The notes under the pieces are model-generated. The model saw nothing but the letters and a program-made list of their open reading frames with translations, did not search any database and was not told where the DNA came from. 64,000 nt of DNA from Streptomyces thermolilacinus SPC6 (lineage in GTDB: Bacteria > Actinomycetota > Actinomycetes > Streptomycetales > Streptomycetaceae): positions 620,001-684,000 of the forward strand of contig NZ_ASHX02000001.1 of NCBI RefSeq assembly GCF_000478605.2. The letters are read 5' to 3'. The translations under genes were made by a program, and so were the position numbers. This document shows, in pieces, positions 1-8,685 of the stretch. Every line of letters begins with the position of its first letter. Position 1 is the first letter of the stretch.

Positions 1-223
1 CGCCGTACACCCACAGCTGGAGGGAGCGCAGGGAGCGTTCCGCACGGCCCCAGGGGTCGGTGCGGAAGACGGAGTGCTCGTCCACTCCGGCGCCGACGGC
101 CGGGTGGGCGACCTGGAGGACCAGCGCGGCGGGCAGCATGAGCAGCGCGCGGATGTCTCCGGTGAGGCTCCACAGGACCCCGCCGGGGGGCGGCGGTGCG
201 GGGTGGTCGTGGGCCTGGGTCAT
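1..223 (-). CDS. DUF2236 / MpaB-type oxygenase family protein (5' part only)
   Basis: The first 74 codons of a minus-strand gene are present and the rest lies beyond the left edge. Translation starts at the ATG at 223 and contains LLMLPAALVLQVAHPAVGAG followed by DEHSVFRTDPWGR and SLRSLQLWVYG. This is the N-terminal signature of the DUF2236 family, which also holds the haem-b MpaB and rubber-oxygenase (Lcp) type proteins. Family members are putative haem-dependent oxygenases; the substrate of this one cannot be told from the fragment. It is divergent from the sphingomyelinase gene and shares a 327-bp intergenic region with it. The family call is firm and the function is inferred. Confidence 0.8.
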   Translation of the reverse strand, partial: MTQAHDHPAPPPPGGVLWSLTGDIRALLMLPAALVLQVAHPAVGAGVDEHSVFRTDPWGRAERSLRSLQLWVYG

Positions 224-550
224 GGACGCTGCTCCGGATTCTGCGAGGTGCCGGGGTGGGGGTGTGAGGGGTGTGGTGGCGGTCCGAGGATCGACGGCGG
301 CCGGTACCGGCTCGGGCGTCGGCCTGGGCGCCGGCCACTCCCGGCTTCGGGGTCCCGTTCGCCGGACTTCCAGTATGCGAGGCGCGTCGGTGGAGGGTCT
401 CGCGGGGGCCCCGGCCCTCGGGTGGGAATTCTTCGCCGGGCTGCCCGATCTCCGCAAGATCTCCTCCATCCGTTGTCTACCCGAGAGTAACCGCGGCTGA
501 TTTGATGTGCGGCGCCCCGTTCGACAGCCCGCCCCCACAAGGGAGTTGCC
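224..550. promoter_or_regulatory. Divergent intergenic region, DUF2236 gene / sphingomyelinase gene
   Basis: No credible gene lies in these 327 bases. The region must hold the promoters of both flanking genes. An imperfect dyad around 475-491 (read on the minus strand, GTTACTC-TC-GGGTAGAC) resembles a TetR-type operator, but the symmetry is only partial. A ribosome binding site AAGGGAG (539-545) precedes the GTG start at 551. No clear -35/-10 pair stands out. Confidence 0.35.
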
Positions 551-1567
551 GTGCCCCAGCCCCAGCCGCGTTCCGTGCTCCGCCGCGCTCCGCGCGCCGT
601 CCTGTCCGCCGCCGTCTCCGCGGCGCTCGCCGCCGTGTCGCTGGCGGCCTCGGCGCCGTCCGCGGGTGCCGCCACCGCCGCGGCCGAGGCCACGCCGAGC
701 CTGAAGGTCCTGACGTACAACGTGTTCCTGTTCAGTCGGAACCTGTACCCGAACTGGGGCCAGGACCACCGGGCCAAGGCCATCCCGGCGGCGCCGTTCT
801 TCCAGGGCAACGACGTGGTGGTGGTCCAGGAGGCGTTCGACAACACCGCCTCCGACGCGCTGCTGAGCAACGCCGCCGCGCAGTACCCGTACCGCACGCC
901 CGTCATGGGCCGCTCCACGTCCGGCTGGGACGCGACGGGCGGGGCGTACTCCTCGACCACGCCGGAGGACGGCGGCGTGACGGTCCTGAGCAAGTGGCCG
1001 ATCGTGCGCAAGGAGCAGTACGTCTACAAGGACGCGTGCGGCGCGGACTGGTACTCCAACAAGGGCTTCGTGTACACCGTGCTGAACGTGAACGGGCAGC
1101 GCGTCCACGTGGTCGGCACGCACGCCCAGTCCACCGACCCGGGCTGCTCGGCGGGCGAGGCCGCGCAGACGCGGGCGCGGCAGTTCAAGGCGATGGACGC
1201 CTTCCTGGACGCCAAGAACATCCCGGCGTCGGAGCAGGTCATCGTGGCGGGCGACTTCAACGTGGACTCGCACACCCCGGAGTACGCGACGATGCTCGCC
1301 AACGCGGGCCTCGCCGACTCGGCCCGCACCGGCCACCCGTACTCCTTCGACACGGCGGACAACTCGATCGCCGCCGAGCGGTACCCGGACGACCCGCGCG
1401 AGGACCTGGACTACGTGCTGCACCGCGCCGGGCACGCCCGCCCGGCCGGCTGGACGAACCTGGTGATCAAGGAGCGGAGCGCCCCCTGGACCGTGTCGAG
1501 CTGGGGCACCTCGTACACCTACACCAACCTGTCGGACCACTACCCGGTGGTCGCCTCCGCGCAGTAG
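551..1567 (+). CDS. Secreted sphingomyelin phosphodiesterase (sphingomyelinase C type)
   Basis: This 338-residue protein should be exported and hydrolyse sphingomyelin or a related phosphodiester to ceramide and phosphocholine. An Arg-rich N-terminus, a hydrophobic stretch and an AGA-A type cleavage site near residue 40 form a Sec signal peptide. The rest has the endonuclease/exonuclease/phosphatase fold: LTYNVF (Asn57), VVVQEAF (metal-binding Glu94), AGDFNVDS (catalytic Asp and Asn) and SDHYPVVA (catalytic His330). Length and motifs fit bacterial neutral sphingomyelinases. The GTG at 551 follows an AAGGGAG ribosome site. Its last 28 bases overlap the 3' end of the convergent acetyltransferase gene. 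A broader phospholipase C or nuclease specificity cannot be excluded. Confidence 0.88.
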   Translation: MPQPQPRSVLRRAPRAVLSAAVSAALAAVSLAASAPSAGAATAAAEATPSLKVLTYNVFLFSRNLYPNWGQDHRAKAIPAAPFFQGNDVVVVQEAFDNTASDALLSNAAAQYPYRTPVMGRSTSGWDATGGAYSSTTPEDGGVTVLSKWPIVRKEQYVYKDACGADWYSNKGFVYTVLNVNGQRVHVVGTHAQSTDPGCSAGEAAQTRARQFKAMDAFLDAKNIPASEQVIVAGDFNVDSHTPEYATMLANAGLADSARTGHPYSFDTADNSIAAERYPDDPREDLDYVLHRAGHARPAGWTNLVIKERSAPWTVSSWGTSYTYTNLSDHYPVVASAQ

Positions 1568-2358
1568 TGGGGGCGGGGCTCGGGCCGGTAGTCGTACGGC
1601 GTCGTGGTGGACAGCGTCGCGAAGCCGAGGCGGCTCAGGATCGGCCGGCTGTCGTCGGAGGCGTCCACCTGGAGCCAGCGGCAGCCGCGGGCGGCGGCGA
1701 TCCGGGCCCGGTGGGCGACGAGGGAGCGGTACAGTCCGCGCCCGCGCCACTCGGGCACGGTGCCGCCGCCCCAGAGTCCGGCGAAGCCCGTGCCGGGCAC
1801 CAGCTCCATGCGCGCCGAGCTGACCGGCCGGCCGTCCGCCACGGCGACGACGGCGACGACCGTGCCGGGGGCCTCGGCGAGCTGCCGGACCAGCCACCGG
1901 CGCAGCCGGGTGCCGTCCGTGGCGAACGCGCGGTCGTGGACCTCGGCCATGAGGTCCACCCCGGCGGCGTCCTTCACCGGCACCAGCTCCACGCCGTCGG
2001 GCGGGGCCGAGCCGAGCGCGGCGATCCGGTCGGCCTCGGCGACCATCAGGGCTTCGCGGGGACCTGCCGTGAACCCGGCGGCGCGAAGGCGGGCGCCGAG
2101 GTCGTGCGGCTCGTCGTGCGCGTACAGCTTCCACTCGAACTCTTGCCCCAGGGCGGTGAAGTGGCGGATCTGCTCGGCGATGGCGGCGTCCGCCGTGGCA
2201 TCCGTGAGGCCGCTCCACAGGACGCCGTTCCACGCCTCCGGCGGGCCGGTCTGCCGGACGACGTCCCCGACCCGCTCGACCCGGCATCCGGGCCCGTCCG
2301 CGGGCGCCTCACGGCGCATCCGCCGGTCGAACAGCTCCCGTACCTCGTCATGGTCCAT
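1540..2358 (-). CDS. GNAT-family N-acetyltransferase
   Basis: A 272-residue protein with the GNAT fold in its C-terminal half. ARMELVPGTGFAGLWGGGTVPEWRGRG matches strand beta4 plus the acetyl-CoA pyrophosphate loop, here written as W-R-G-R-G-L. It is followed by LVAHRARIAAARGCRWLQVDA and a terminal RLGF segment as in many GNATs. The N-terminal half is longer than in minimal GNATs and may form a second degenerate domain, as in two-domain Streptomyces acetyltransferases. The acceptor substrate is unknown. It is convergent with the sphingomyelinase gene and overlaps it by 28 bp. The macro-domain gene lies upstream on the same strand, 140 bp away. Confidence 0.8.
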   Translation of the reverse strand: MDHDEVRELFDRRMRREAPADGPGCRVERVGDVVRQTGPPEAWNGVLWSGLTDATADAAIAEQIRHFTALGQEFEWKLYAHDEPHDLGARLRAAGFTAGPREALMVAEADRIAALGSAPPDGVELVPVKDAAGVDLMAEVHDRAFATDGTRLRRWLVRQLAEAPGTVVAVVAVADGRPVSSARMELVPGTGFAGLWGGGTVPEWRGRGLYRSLVAHRARIAAARGCRWLQVDASDDSRPILSRLGFATLSTTTPYDYRPEPRPHYCAEATTG

Positions 2359-2498
2359 GGCGGCCAGCCGACCACCTCGCGTCGAGGGCGGCAAACCCTT
2401 TTCGGCCCACGCCCCTACGCCGAACAGCCCCCCGCTTCTCCGGCCTCCCCGCCGCCGGTGACCGCCACTGCACCACCCGACGCCCTCGGCCCCGCCAC

Positions 2499-2984
2499 TC
2501 ACCCGTCGTGGTCGTACACCGTGACCGGGATGCCGCGCGCCACCAGGCGCTCGGCTATGAGGGGCTCGACGCGGGACCAGCGGCCGCCCGCGAGGCCGCA
2601 GCCGATGCGCGGCATGTGGACGGACGCGCCCAGCTCCTCGGCCTTGTCTGCCAGCGCGTGCAGCGCGGCGTCGATCGCCTCGTACCGCACCGGGACGCCC
2701 TTGCTGCCCGTCCGTATCCCCCGCTGCCCCACCATGTTGGCCACCCACAGATACGGCCCCACCCGCACGCACCGCACGGCGCCGAGGCCGAAGTCGTTGC
2801 CCGCGCGCTCCCGGTGCCAGCGGCGGTAGGCCGCCTCCGGCTCGGGCCAGCGGCGCGACAGGGCGACGACGAACCCCTTGCCCCAGCCGCCCAGGTCGTT
2901 GCAGACATGCGCGATGATCTTGACGCCCTTCCCCTGCGGGGCCGTCGCGTCGCCCTTCGTGTACCGAATCCCCGTTCCCGTCAT
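2499..2984 (-). CDS. Macro-domain protein (ADP-ribose-1''-phosphatase-like)
   Basis: A 161-residue single macro domain. The GDAT, KIIAHVCNDLGGWGKGF and HMPRIGCGLAGGRW segments are the ADP-ribose-binding loops of the Appr-1-p processing family. Length and the GxGxxGGxW loop resemble the Poa1p/YmdB-like branch that removes phosphate or ADP-ribose. The ATG at 2984 follows GGTGAGGGAC, a good ribosome site; a longer in-frame form starting at 3014 lacks one. The gene is divergent from the MerR gene and their starts are about 130 bp apart. A role in ADP-ribose metabolism or reversal of ADP-ribosylation is inferred from the family only. Confidence 0.85.
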   Translation of the reverse strand: MTGTGIRYTKGDATAPQGKGVKIIAHVCNDLGGWGKGFVVALSRRWPEPEAAYRRWHRERAGNDFGLGAVRCVRVGPYLWVANMVGQRGIRTGSKGVPVRYEAIDAALHALADKAEELGASVHMPRIGCGLAGGRWSRVEPLIAERLVARGIPVTVYDHDG

Positions 2985-3046
2985 GTCCCTCACCGTAAGG
3001 GCGGGCACTGACAACGGGCCTCTGGATATCGGCCGCCCCGGCGGCT

Positions 3047-3085
3047 TTCACAGTGGTGGTGAGACAGCAATACTGTTGCAGCAGT
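3047..3085 (+). promoter_or_regulatory. Promoter and candidate MerR operator
   Basis: TTCACA (3047-3052) and AATACT (3069-3074), 16 bp apart, form a plausible promoter for the MerR gene. ACTGTTGCAGCAGT (3072-3085) is a near-perfect dyad (six of seven pairs) centred on TGCA, and it overlaps the -10 and transcription start. Its place in front of a regulator gene suggests autoregulation; this is an inference. Confidence 0.45.
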
Positions 3086-3112
3086 GCGACACCACAGGGA
3101 AACGAGGACACC

Positions 3113-3874
3113 GTGGCGACCGAGACGCAAGCGCAGGCGTTCACCGTGGACGAGCTCGCCGCGCGCGCGGGTGTCACCGTCCGCACGATCCGCTTCTACA
3201 GCACGCGCGGACTGCTGCCGCCGCCCGTCATCGGACCCCGCCGCGTCGGCCGCTACGGGCCCGAGCACCTGGCGCGGCTGGCGCTCATCGAGGAGCTCCA
3301 GCACCAGGGCATGACGCTCGCCGCGATCGAGCGGTACCTGGAACAGCTCCCCGCGGACGTCAACGCCCACGATCTGGCCATCCACCGGGCGCTCGTCGCG
3401 ACCTGGTCGCCGGACAGCGTGGAGCACCTGACGCGGACCGAGCTGGAGCGGCGGGCCGGGCGGGAGCTGACCGACGCGGACATGGACCTGCTGGCCGCGA
3501 TGGACGTGCTGACCGGCCCGGACGAGGACGGCACCCTCCGCGTGGACCTCGGGCTGCTGCGGCTCGGCCTGCAACTGCTGGACGTGCCGATCCCGCACGC
3601 CACCATCGTGGCCGCCCGCGAGGTGCTGGTGGAGCACACCCGCGAGGCCGCGCAGGAGCTGACCCGGCTGTTCCGCGACGAGGTGTGGAACCCGTACCGG
3701 GAGCGGGAGCCGGACCCGGAGGACCCACGGCGCGTGAAGGCGATGAAGTCCCTGTCCGCCCACATGCGGCCCCTGGTGGTCCAGGCCCTGGTGACGGCCT
3801 TCCAGCGCTCCCTGACCGACGAACTGCGCGCCGCCTTCCGCGCCCCCGCCGACCGAGGGGAGCCCGCCGACTGA
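3113..3874 (+). CDS. MerR-family transcriptional regulator
   Basis: A 253-residue regulator. Residues about 10-78 form the MerR winged helix-turn-helix (FTVDELAARAGVTVRTIRFY, then GLLPPP and RRVGRYGPEHLARLALIEEL). The remaining 170 residues form a long helical effector domain without the conserved metal-binding cysteines of MerR/CueR, so a small-molecule or acyl ligand is more likely than a metal. GTG at 3113 is chosen because GAGGA lies just upstream; an upstream in-frame ATG at 3053 would run through the promoter. The gene converges on the beta-oxidation genes and shares a strong terminator with them. Control of those genes is possible but not shown by the sequence. Confidence 0.82.
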   Translation: MATETQAQAFTVDELAARAGVTVRTIRFYSTRGLLPPPVIGPRRVGRYGPEHLARLALIEELQHQGMTLAAIERYLEQLPADVNAHDLAIHRALVATWSPDSVEHLTRTELERRAGRELTDADMDLLAAMDVLTGPDEDGTLRVDLGLLRLGLQLLDVPIPHATIVAAREVLVEHTREAAQELTRLFRDEVWNPYREREPDPEDPRRVKAMKSLSAHMRPLVVQALVTAFQRSLTDELRAAFRAPADRGEPAD

Positions 3875-3903
3875 GGCAGGCCCGGCCGGGACGCCCCAGC
3901 CGA

Positions 3904-3972
3904 GCGGGAGGACGCGCCCCCTGCGGCCCGCCCCGGGATCGCCGGGCCCGGGACGGAGGCGCGTCCTCCCGC
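3904..3972. terminator. Bidirectional terminator with 15-bp perfect stem
   Basis: GCGGGAGGACGCGCC (3904-3918) is perfectly complementary to 3958-3972. The 39-base loop is itself G/C rich. It lies between the stop codons of the convergent MerR and fadB-like genes and should serve both strands. Confidence 0.8.
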
Positions 3973-3978
3973 CGGGCC

Positions 3979-6156
3979 TCAGTCGGTGAAGGTCTCGCCC
4001 CGCTCCGCCTTCTCCAGCAGCAGCGCGGGCGGTTCGAAGCGCTCGCCGTACCGCTCGGCCAGCTCGCGGGCGCGGGCGACGAAGCCCGGCAGGCCGCCCT
4101 CGTAGCCGTTGATGTACTGGAGGACGCCGCCCGTCCAGGCGGGGAAGCCGATGCCCATCACCGAGCCGATGTTGGCGTCGGCGACCGACGTGAGGACGCC
4201 CTCCTCCAGGCAGCGCACCGAGTCGAGCGCCTCGGAGAACAGCATCCGCTCCTTCATGTCCTCGAACGGGATCGCCGCGTCCGGCTTGGTGAAGTGCTCC
4301 CGCAGCCCTGGCCACAGGCGGGTGCGGCGGCCCTCCTCGTACTCGTAGAACCCGGCGCCGCCGCTGCGGCCGGGGCGGCCGAACGCGTCCACCATGCGGT
4401 CGATGACGGCCTCCGCCGGGTGGGTGCGCCAGGTGCCGCCCGCCTCCTCCACCGCGCGCCGCGTCTCGTTGCGGATCTCGCGGGGCAGCGTCAGGGTCAG
4501 CTCGTCCATCAGGGAGAGCACCTTCGCCGGGTAGCCCGCCTGGGCCGCCGCCTGCTCGACCGAGGCGGGTTCGACGCCCTCGCCCACCATGGCTACGCCC
4601 TCGTGGATGAACTGGCCGATGACCCGCGAGGTGAAGAAGCCGCGCGAGTCGTTGACGACGATCGGCGTCTTGGCGATCTGCCGCACCAGGTCGAAGGCGC
4701 GTGCCAGCGCCTCGTCGCCGGTCCGCTCGCCCCTGATGATCTCGACCAGCGGCATCTTGTCCACCGGCGAGAAGAAGTGCAGGCCGATGAAGTCCGCCTG
4801 CCGCTCCACGCCCTCGGCGAGGACGGTGATGGGCAGCGTGGAGGTGTTGGAGCACAGCAGCGCGTCGGGCGTGACGACGCCCTGGACCTCCTGGAACACC
4901 TTGTGCTTGAGCGCCGTGTCCTCGAACACGGCCTCGATGACGGCGTCGCAGCCGGCCAGGTCGGCCACGTCGGCGGTGGGCCGGATGCGAGCCAGTAGCG
5001 CGTCGGCCTTCTCGCGGGTGGTGCGGCCCCGCTCGACCGCCTTGGCGCAGAGCTTCTCCGAGTACGCCTTGCCCTTCGCCGCGGCCTCCTCGGTGACGTC
5101 CTTGAGGACGACCTCGATACCGGCCTTGGCGCAGGCGTAGGCGATTCCGGCGCCCATCATCCCGGCGCCGAGTACGGCGGCCTTGCGGACGGTGCGCGGC
5201 TCGACGCCCTGGGGGCGGCTGCGGCCCGCGTTGACGGCCTGGAGGTCGAAGAAGAACGCCTGGATCATGTTCTTCGCGGTCTGACCGGTCACCAGCTCGG
5301 TGAAGTAGCGGGACTCCACGACGAGCGCCGTCTCGAAGTCCACCTGGGCGCCCTCGACGGCCGCCGCGAGGATGTTGCGCGGGGCCGGGAAGGGGGCGCC
5401 GTTCAGCTGCTTCTTCAGGTTCGCGGGGAAGGCGGGCAGGTTCGCGGCGAACTTGGGGTGCGCGGGCGTACCGCCGGGGATCTTGTGGCCGGGCTCGTCC
5501 CAGGGCTGGCGGGACTCGGGGTTCGCGTCGATGAACGCGCGGGCCTTGGCGAGCATCTCCTCGTGGGTCTCGGCGACCTCGTGGACGAGGCCGTTCTCCA
5601 GGGCGCGGCGGGGCGGGTACTGGGTGCCCTGGAGGAGGACCTTCAGCAGGGCGTCCGTGATGCCCATGAGCCGTACTGTGCGGGTGACTCCGCCGCCTCC
5701 GGGGAGCAGGCCGAGGGTGACCTCCGGCAGGCCGATCCTTGAACCGGGCGCGTCGAGGGCGATGCGGTGGTGGGAGGCGAGGGCGATCTCGTATCCCCCG
5801 CCGAGGGCGGCGCCGTTCAGCGCGGCGACGACGGGCTTGCCGAGGGTCTCGATCCGGCGCAGGGAGCGCTTGATGCCGTTGGCCGCTTCGAAGACCCGCT
5901 GGGCGTCCTCGGGGCCGGCCTTGATCAGGTCGCCCAGGTCACCGCCCGCGAAGAAGGTCTTCTTGGCGGAGGTGTAGACGATGCCGCGGATGGAGTCCTT
6001 CTCGGCCTCCGCCCGGTCGGCGACGGCGGCGATGGAGGCGCGGAACGCCTCGTTCATCGTGTTCGCGGACTGCTCGGGGTCGTCGAGGACGAGGGTGACG
6101 ATCCCGGTCTCGTCCTGCTCCCAGCGGATGGTGGAGCGCGTCGGCATGGCGGTCAT
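3979..6156 (-). CDS. fadB: Bifunctional enoyl-CoA hydratase / 3-hydroxyacyl-CoA dehydrogenase
   Basis: A 725-residue two-domain enzyme of fatty-acid beta-oxidation, full length for a FadB/FadJ alpha subunit. The crotonase half (residues about 10-200) has the oxyanion-hole segments [10 protein letters not shown] and [12 protein letters not shown], and Glu123 and Glu145 fit the two catalytic acids. The dehydrogenase half begins at [17 protein letters not shown] (NAD-binding loop near residue 330) and contains SNTSTLPIT and [17 protein letters not shown]. Two C-terminal helical 3HCDH domains follow. The ATG at 6156 is preceded by GGAAGAAGC. It is the last gene of a minus-strand operon and lies 102 bp after the thiolase gene, with which it would form the trifunctional complex. 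Confidence 0.95.
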   Translation of the reverse strand: MTAMPTRSTIRWEQDETGIVTLVLDDPEQSANTMNEAFRASIAAVADRAEAEKDSIRGIVYTSAKKTFFAGGDLGDLIKAGPEDAQRVFEAANGIKRSLRRIETLGKPVVAALNGAALGGGYEIALASHHRIALDAPGSRIGLPEVTLGLLPGGGGVTRTVRLMGITDALLKVLLQGTQYPPRRALENGLVHEVAETHEEMLAKARAFIDANPESRQPWDEPGHKIPGGTPAHPKFAANLPAFPANLKKQLNGAPFPAPRNILAAAVEGAQVDFETALVVESRYFTELVTGQTAKNMIQAFFFDLQAVNAGRSRPQGVEPRTVRKAAVLGAGMMGAGIAYACAKAGIEVVLKDVTEEAAAKGKAYSEKLCAKAVERGRTTREKADALLARIRPTADVADLAGCDAVIEAVFEDTALKHKVFQEVQGVVTPDALLCSNTSTLPITVLAEGVERQADFIGLHFFSPVDKMPLVEIIRGERTGDEALARAFDLVRQIAKTPIVVNDSRGFFTSRVIGQFIHEGVAMVGEGVEPASVEQAAAQAGYPAKVLSLMDELTLTLPREIRNETRRAVEEAGGTWRTHPAEAVIDRMVDAFGRPGRSGGAGFYEYEEGRRTRLWPGLREHFTKPDAAIPFEDMKERMLFSEALDSVRCLEEGVLTSVADANIGSVMGIGFPAWTGGVLQYINGYEGGLPGFVARARELAERYGERFEPPALLLEKAERGETFTD

Positions 6157-6210
6157 GGATGCTTCTTCCGTTACGGGCCGTTACGGGTCGGCGGGAGGGG
6201 CGGGACGGGC

Positions 6211-6240
6211 CGGACAGGGTGGGACAGGGCGGGACAGGGC
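6211..6240. repeat. Three 10-bp tandem units between fadA and fadB
   Basis: Three head-to-tail copies of the type GGGACAGGGC, with more degenerate G-rich copies on both sides, sit in the 102-bp gap between the two genes. A duplicated CCGTTACGGG lies next to them. They look like slippage-prone spacer DNA; no function is evident. Confidence 0.6.
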
Positions 6241-6258
6241 GGAACGGCGGGACGGCGG

Positions 6259-7473
6259 TCAGAGGCGTTCGACGACGGTGGCGATGCCCATGCCGCCGCC
6301 GACGCAGAGCGTCGCGAGGCCGTACCGCTTGTCCTGGCGCTCCAGCTCGTCCACGAGGGTGCCGAGGATCATCGCGCCGGTGGCGCCGAGGGGGTGGCCG
6401 AGCGCGATGGCCCCGCCGTTGACGTTGACCTTGTCGAGAGGCAGGCCCATGTCGCGGGCGTAGCGCAGGACGACCGCGGCGAACGCCTCGTTGATCTCGA
6501 CGAGGTCGATGTCGTCGATGGTGAGCCCGGCCTTCGCGAGGGCCTTGCGGCTGGCGGGGGCGGGGCCGGTCAGCATGATGGTGGGCTCGGAGCCGGAGAC
6601 GGCGGCGGAGACGATCCGGGCGCGTGGCGTCAGCCCGTACCGCTCCCCGACTTCGCGGGAGCCGACGGCGACGAGGGCGGCGCCGTCCACGATGCCGGAG
6701 GAGTTGCCCGCGTGGTGGACGTGGTCGATCTTCTCGACCCAGTGGTACTTCTGGAGGGCCACGGCGTCGAAGCCGCCCATCTCGCCCATGGCGGCGAACG
6801 ACGGCTTGAGCGAGGCGAGGCTGTCGGCGGTGGTGCCGGGGCGCATGTGCTCGTCGTGGTCGAGGACGACGAGGCCGTTGCGGTCCCTGACGGGGACGAC
6901 GGACCGGTCGAAGCGGCCTTCCTTCCAGGCGGTGGCGGCACGCTCCTGGGAGAGGGCGGCGTACTCGTCCACGTCGCGGCGGGAGAAGCCCTCCAGGGTG
7001 GCGATGAGGTCGGCGCTGATGCCCTGCGGGACGAACCGGGTCTCGTGGTTGGTCATCGGGTCGGACATCCACGCGCCGCCGTCGGAGCCCATCGGGACGC
7101 GGGACATCGACTCGACGCCGCCCGCGAGGACGAGGTCCTCCCAGCCGGAGCGGACCTTCATGGCGGCCGTGTTGACCGCTTCGAGGCCGGAGGCGCAGTA
7201 GCGGTTCTGCTGGACGCCCGCGACCGTGTCGGGCAGTCCGGCGGCGATGGCCGCGATCTTGGCGATGTCGGAGCCCTGGTCGCCGAGCGGCGAGACGACG
7301 CCGAGGACGACGTCGTCCACGGCGGCCGGGTCGAGGCCGGGCAGCCGGGCGCACATCTCCCGCACGAGGCCGACGACGAGGTCGATGGGCTTGGTGCCGT
7401 GGAGGGAGCCGTTGGCCTTGCCGCGCCCGCGCGGGGTGCGGATCGCTTCGTACACATACGCTTCGGTGGTCAC
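6259..7473 (-). CDS. fadA: Acetyl-CoA C-acyltransferase (thiolase)
   Basis: A 404-residue thiolase that cleaves 3-ketoacyl-CoA with CoA in the last step of beta-oxidation. [11 protein letters not shown] places the nucleophilic Cys93. [14 protein letters not shown] (catalytic His) and CVGGGMG (second Cys) near the C-terminus complete the active site, and residue spacing is normal. It lies immediately upstream of the fadB-like gene on the same strand, the standard partner arrangement. It follows the acyl-CoA dehydrogenase by 66 bp, so all four genes can be one transcript. A biosynthetic acetoacetyl-CoA thiolase role is less likely in this setting. Confidence 0.94.
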   Translation of the reverse strand: MTTEAYVYEAIRTPRGRGKANGSLHGTKPIDLVVGLVREMCARLPGLDPAAVDDVVLGVVSPLGDQGSDIAKIAAIAAGLPDTVAGVQQNRYCASGLEAVNTAAMKVRSGWEDLVLAGGVESMSRVPMGSDGGAWMSDPMTNHETRFVPQGISADLIATLEGFSRRDVDEYAALSQERAATAWKEGRFDRSVVPVRDRNGLVVLDHDEHMRPGTTADSLASLKPSFAAMGEMGGFDAVALQKYHWVEKIDHVHHAGNSSGIVDGAALVAVGSREVGERYGLTPRARIVSAAVSGSEPTIMLTGPAPASRKALAKAGLTIDDIDLVEINEAFAAVVLRYARDMGLPLDKVNVNGGAIALGHPLGATGAMILGTLVDELERQDKRYGLATLCVGGGMGIATVVERL

Positions 7474-7539
7474 TGGTCGAGCCTTTCGCGTCGCGGGGAT
7501 CGCTTCAACGTCGGTGGTGGTTCAGCCGTCCGTGGTGGT

Positions 7540-8685
7540 TCAGCCGAGCAGCGAACGGCCGATGATCTCCTTCATGATCTCGGTCGTGCCGCCGTAGATG
7601 GTCTGGATCCGCCCGTCGGTGAACGCGCGGGCGACGGGGTATTCGCTCATATAGCCGTACCCGCCGTGGAGCTGGAGGCAGCGGTCCGCGGCCCGCTTCT
7701 GGAGCTCGGTCGCCCACCACTTGGCCATGGAGGCGTGGACGGCGTCGAGTCCCCCGCCGTCCGCGTGGTCCTCGACGCAGCGGTCCACGAAGGCGCGGGT
7801 GACGGCGCACTCGGTGGCCAGCTCGGCGATCTCGAAGCGGACGTGCTGGAGCTTGGCGAGGGGCCGCCCGAACGCCTCGCGCTCCTTGACGTACGCGGTG
7901 GTGATCTCCAGCAGGTGCTCGGCTCCGGCCGCCGCGGCGACGGCGATGGCGAGGCGCTCCTGCGCGAGGTGGGTCATCAGGTGGACGAACGCGCCGTTGA
8001 CCTCGCCGAGCAGGTTCTCCTTGGGGACGCGCACGTCGTGGAAGAACAGTTCGGCGGTGTCCTGGGCCTTCTGGCCGATCTTGTCGAGGTTCCGGCCGCG
8101 CTCGAAGCCGGGCATGCCGCGTTCCACGACGAGGAGGGACAGGCCGTGGGCGCCGCCCTCGGGGGTGGTCCTCGCGACGACGACGACCAGGTCGGCGAGG
8201 ATGCCGTTGGAGATGAACGTCTTGGAGCCGTTGAGCAGCCAGTGGTCACCGCGGTCCTCGGCGGTGGCGCGGATGCCCTGGAGGTCGGAGCCCGCGCCGG
8301 GCTCGGTCATGGCGATGGCGGTGATCGTCTCGCCGGTGCAGAATCCGGGCAGCCAGCGGCGTTTCTGCTCCTCGGTCCCGAGGTTCACCAGGTACGGGCC
8401 GATGATGTCGTTGTGCAGGCCGATGGCGAGGCCGGGCGCTCCGGCGCGGGTGAACTCCTCGGCGAGCACGGCGGCGTAGCGGAAGTCGGGGTTGCCGCCG
8501 CCCCCGTACTCCTCGGGCACGGCGAGGCCGAGGAGGCCCTGCCGCCCGGCGGCGAGCCACGCCTCGCGCGCGACGACGCCTTCCTTCTCCCACCGCTCGT
8601 AGTGCGGCAGGACCTCCTTGGCGAGGAAGGTGCGGACGGTGTCGCGGAACGCGTCGTGCTCCGCCTGGAAGATCCGGCGCTTCAA
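7540..8685 (-). CDS. Acyl-CoA dehydrogenase (long-chain/isovaleryl type)
   Basis: A 381-residue FAD enzyme for the first oxidation step of acyl-CoA degradation. Present are AMTEPGAGSDLQGIRATA and WLLNGSKTFISNG (FAD/substrate-binding middle domain), LQHVRFEIAEL, QLHGGYGYMSEYPV and the C-terminal IQTIYGGTTEIMKEI. The position that is Glu in medium-chain enzymes is Gly here, as in long-chain and isovaleryl-CoA dehydrogenases, where the base sits in the AQERL helix; that Glu is present. The TTG start at 8685 overlaps the stop of the upstream CoA-transferase gene (TTGA) and is preceded by a perfect AGGAGG, which decides the start and implies translational coupling. Confidence 0.92.
   Translation of the reverse strand: MKRRIFQAEHDAFRDTVRTFLAKEVLPHYERWEKEGVVAREAWLAAGRQGLLGLAVPEEYGGGGNPDFRYAAVLAEEFTRAGAPGLAIGLHNDIIGPYLVNLGTEEQKRRWLPGFCTGETITAIAMTEPGAGSDLQGIRATAEDRGDHWLLNGSKTFISNGILADLVVVVARTTPEGGAHGLSLLVVERGMPGFERGRNLDKIGQKAQDTAELFFHDVRVPKENLLGEVNGAFVHLMTHLAQERLAIAVAAAAGAEHLLEITTAYVKEREAFGRPLAKLQHVRFEIAELATECAVTRAFVDRCVEDHADGGGLDAVHASMAKWWATELQKRAADRCLQLHGGYGYMSEYPVARAFTDGRIQTIYGGTTEIMKEIIGRSLLG

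Noticed and set aside
475..487. The 13-mer GTCTACCCGAGAG also found at 15915-15927
   Set aside because: A 13-base match is expected by chance several times in 64 kb of GC-rich DNA, and the two sites have different positions relative to genes.
271..2829. An 852-codon open frame on the plus strand
   Set aside because: It overlaps the sphingomyelinase, acetyltransferase and macro-domain genes in wrong frames and has Arg/Gly/Pro-rich composition with no domain.
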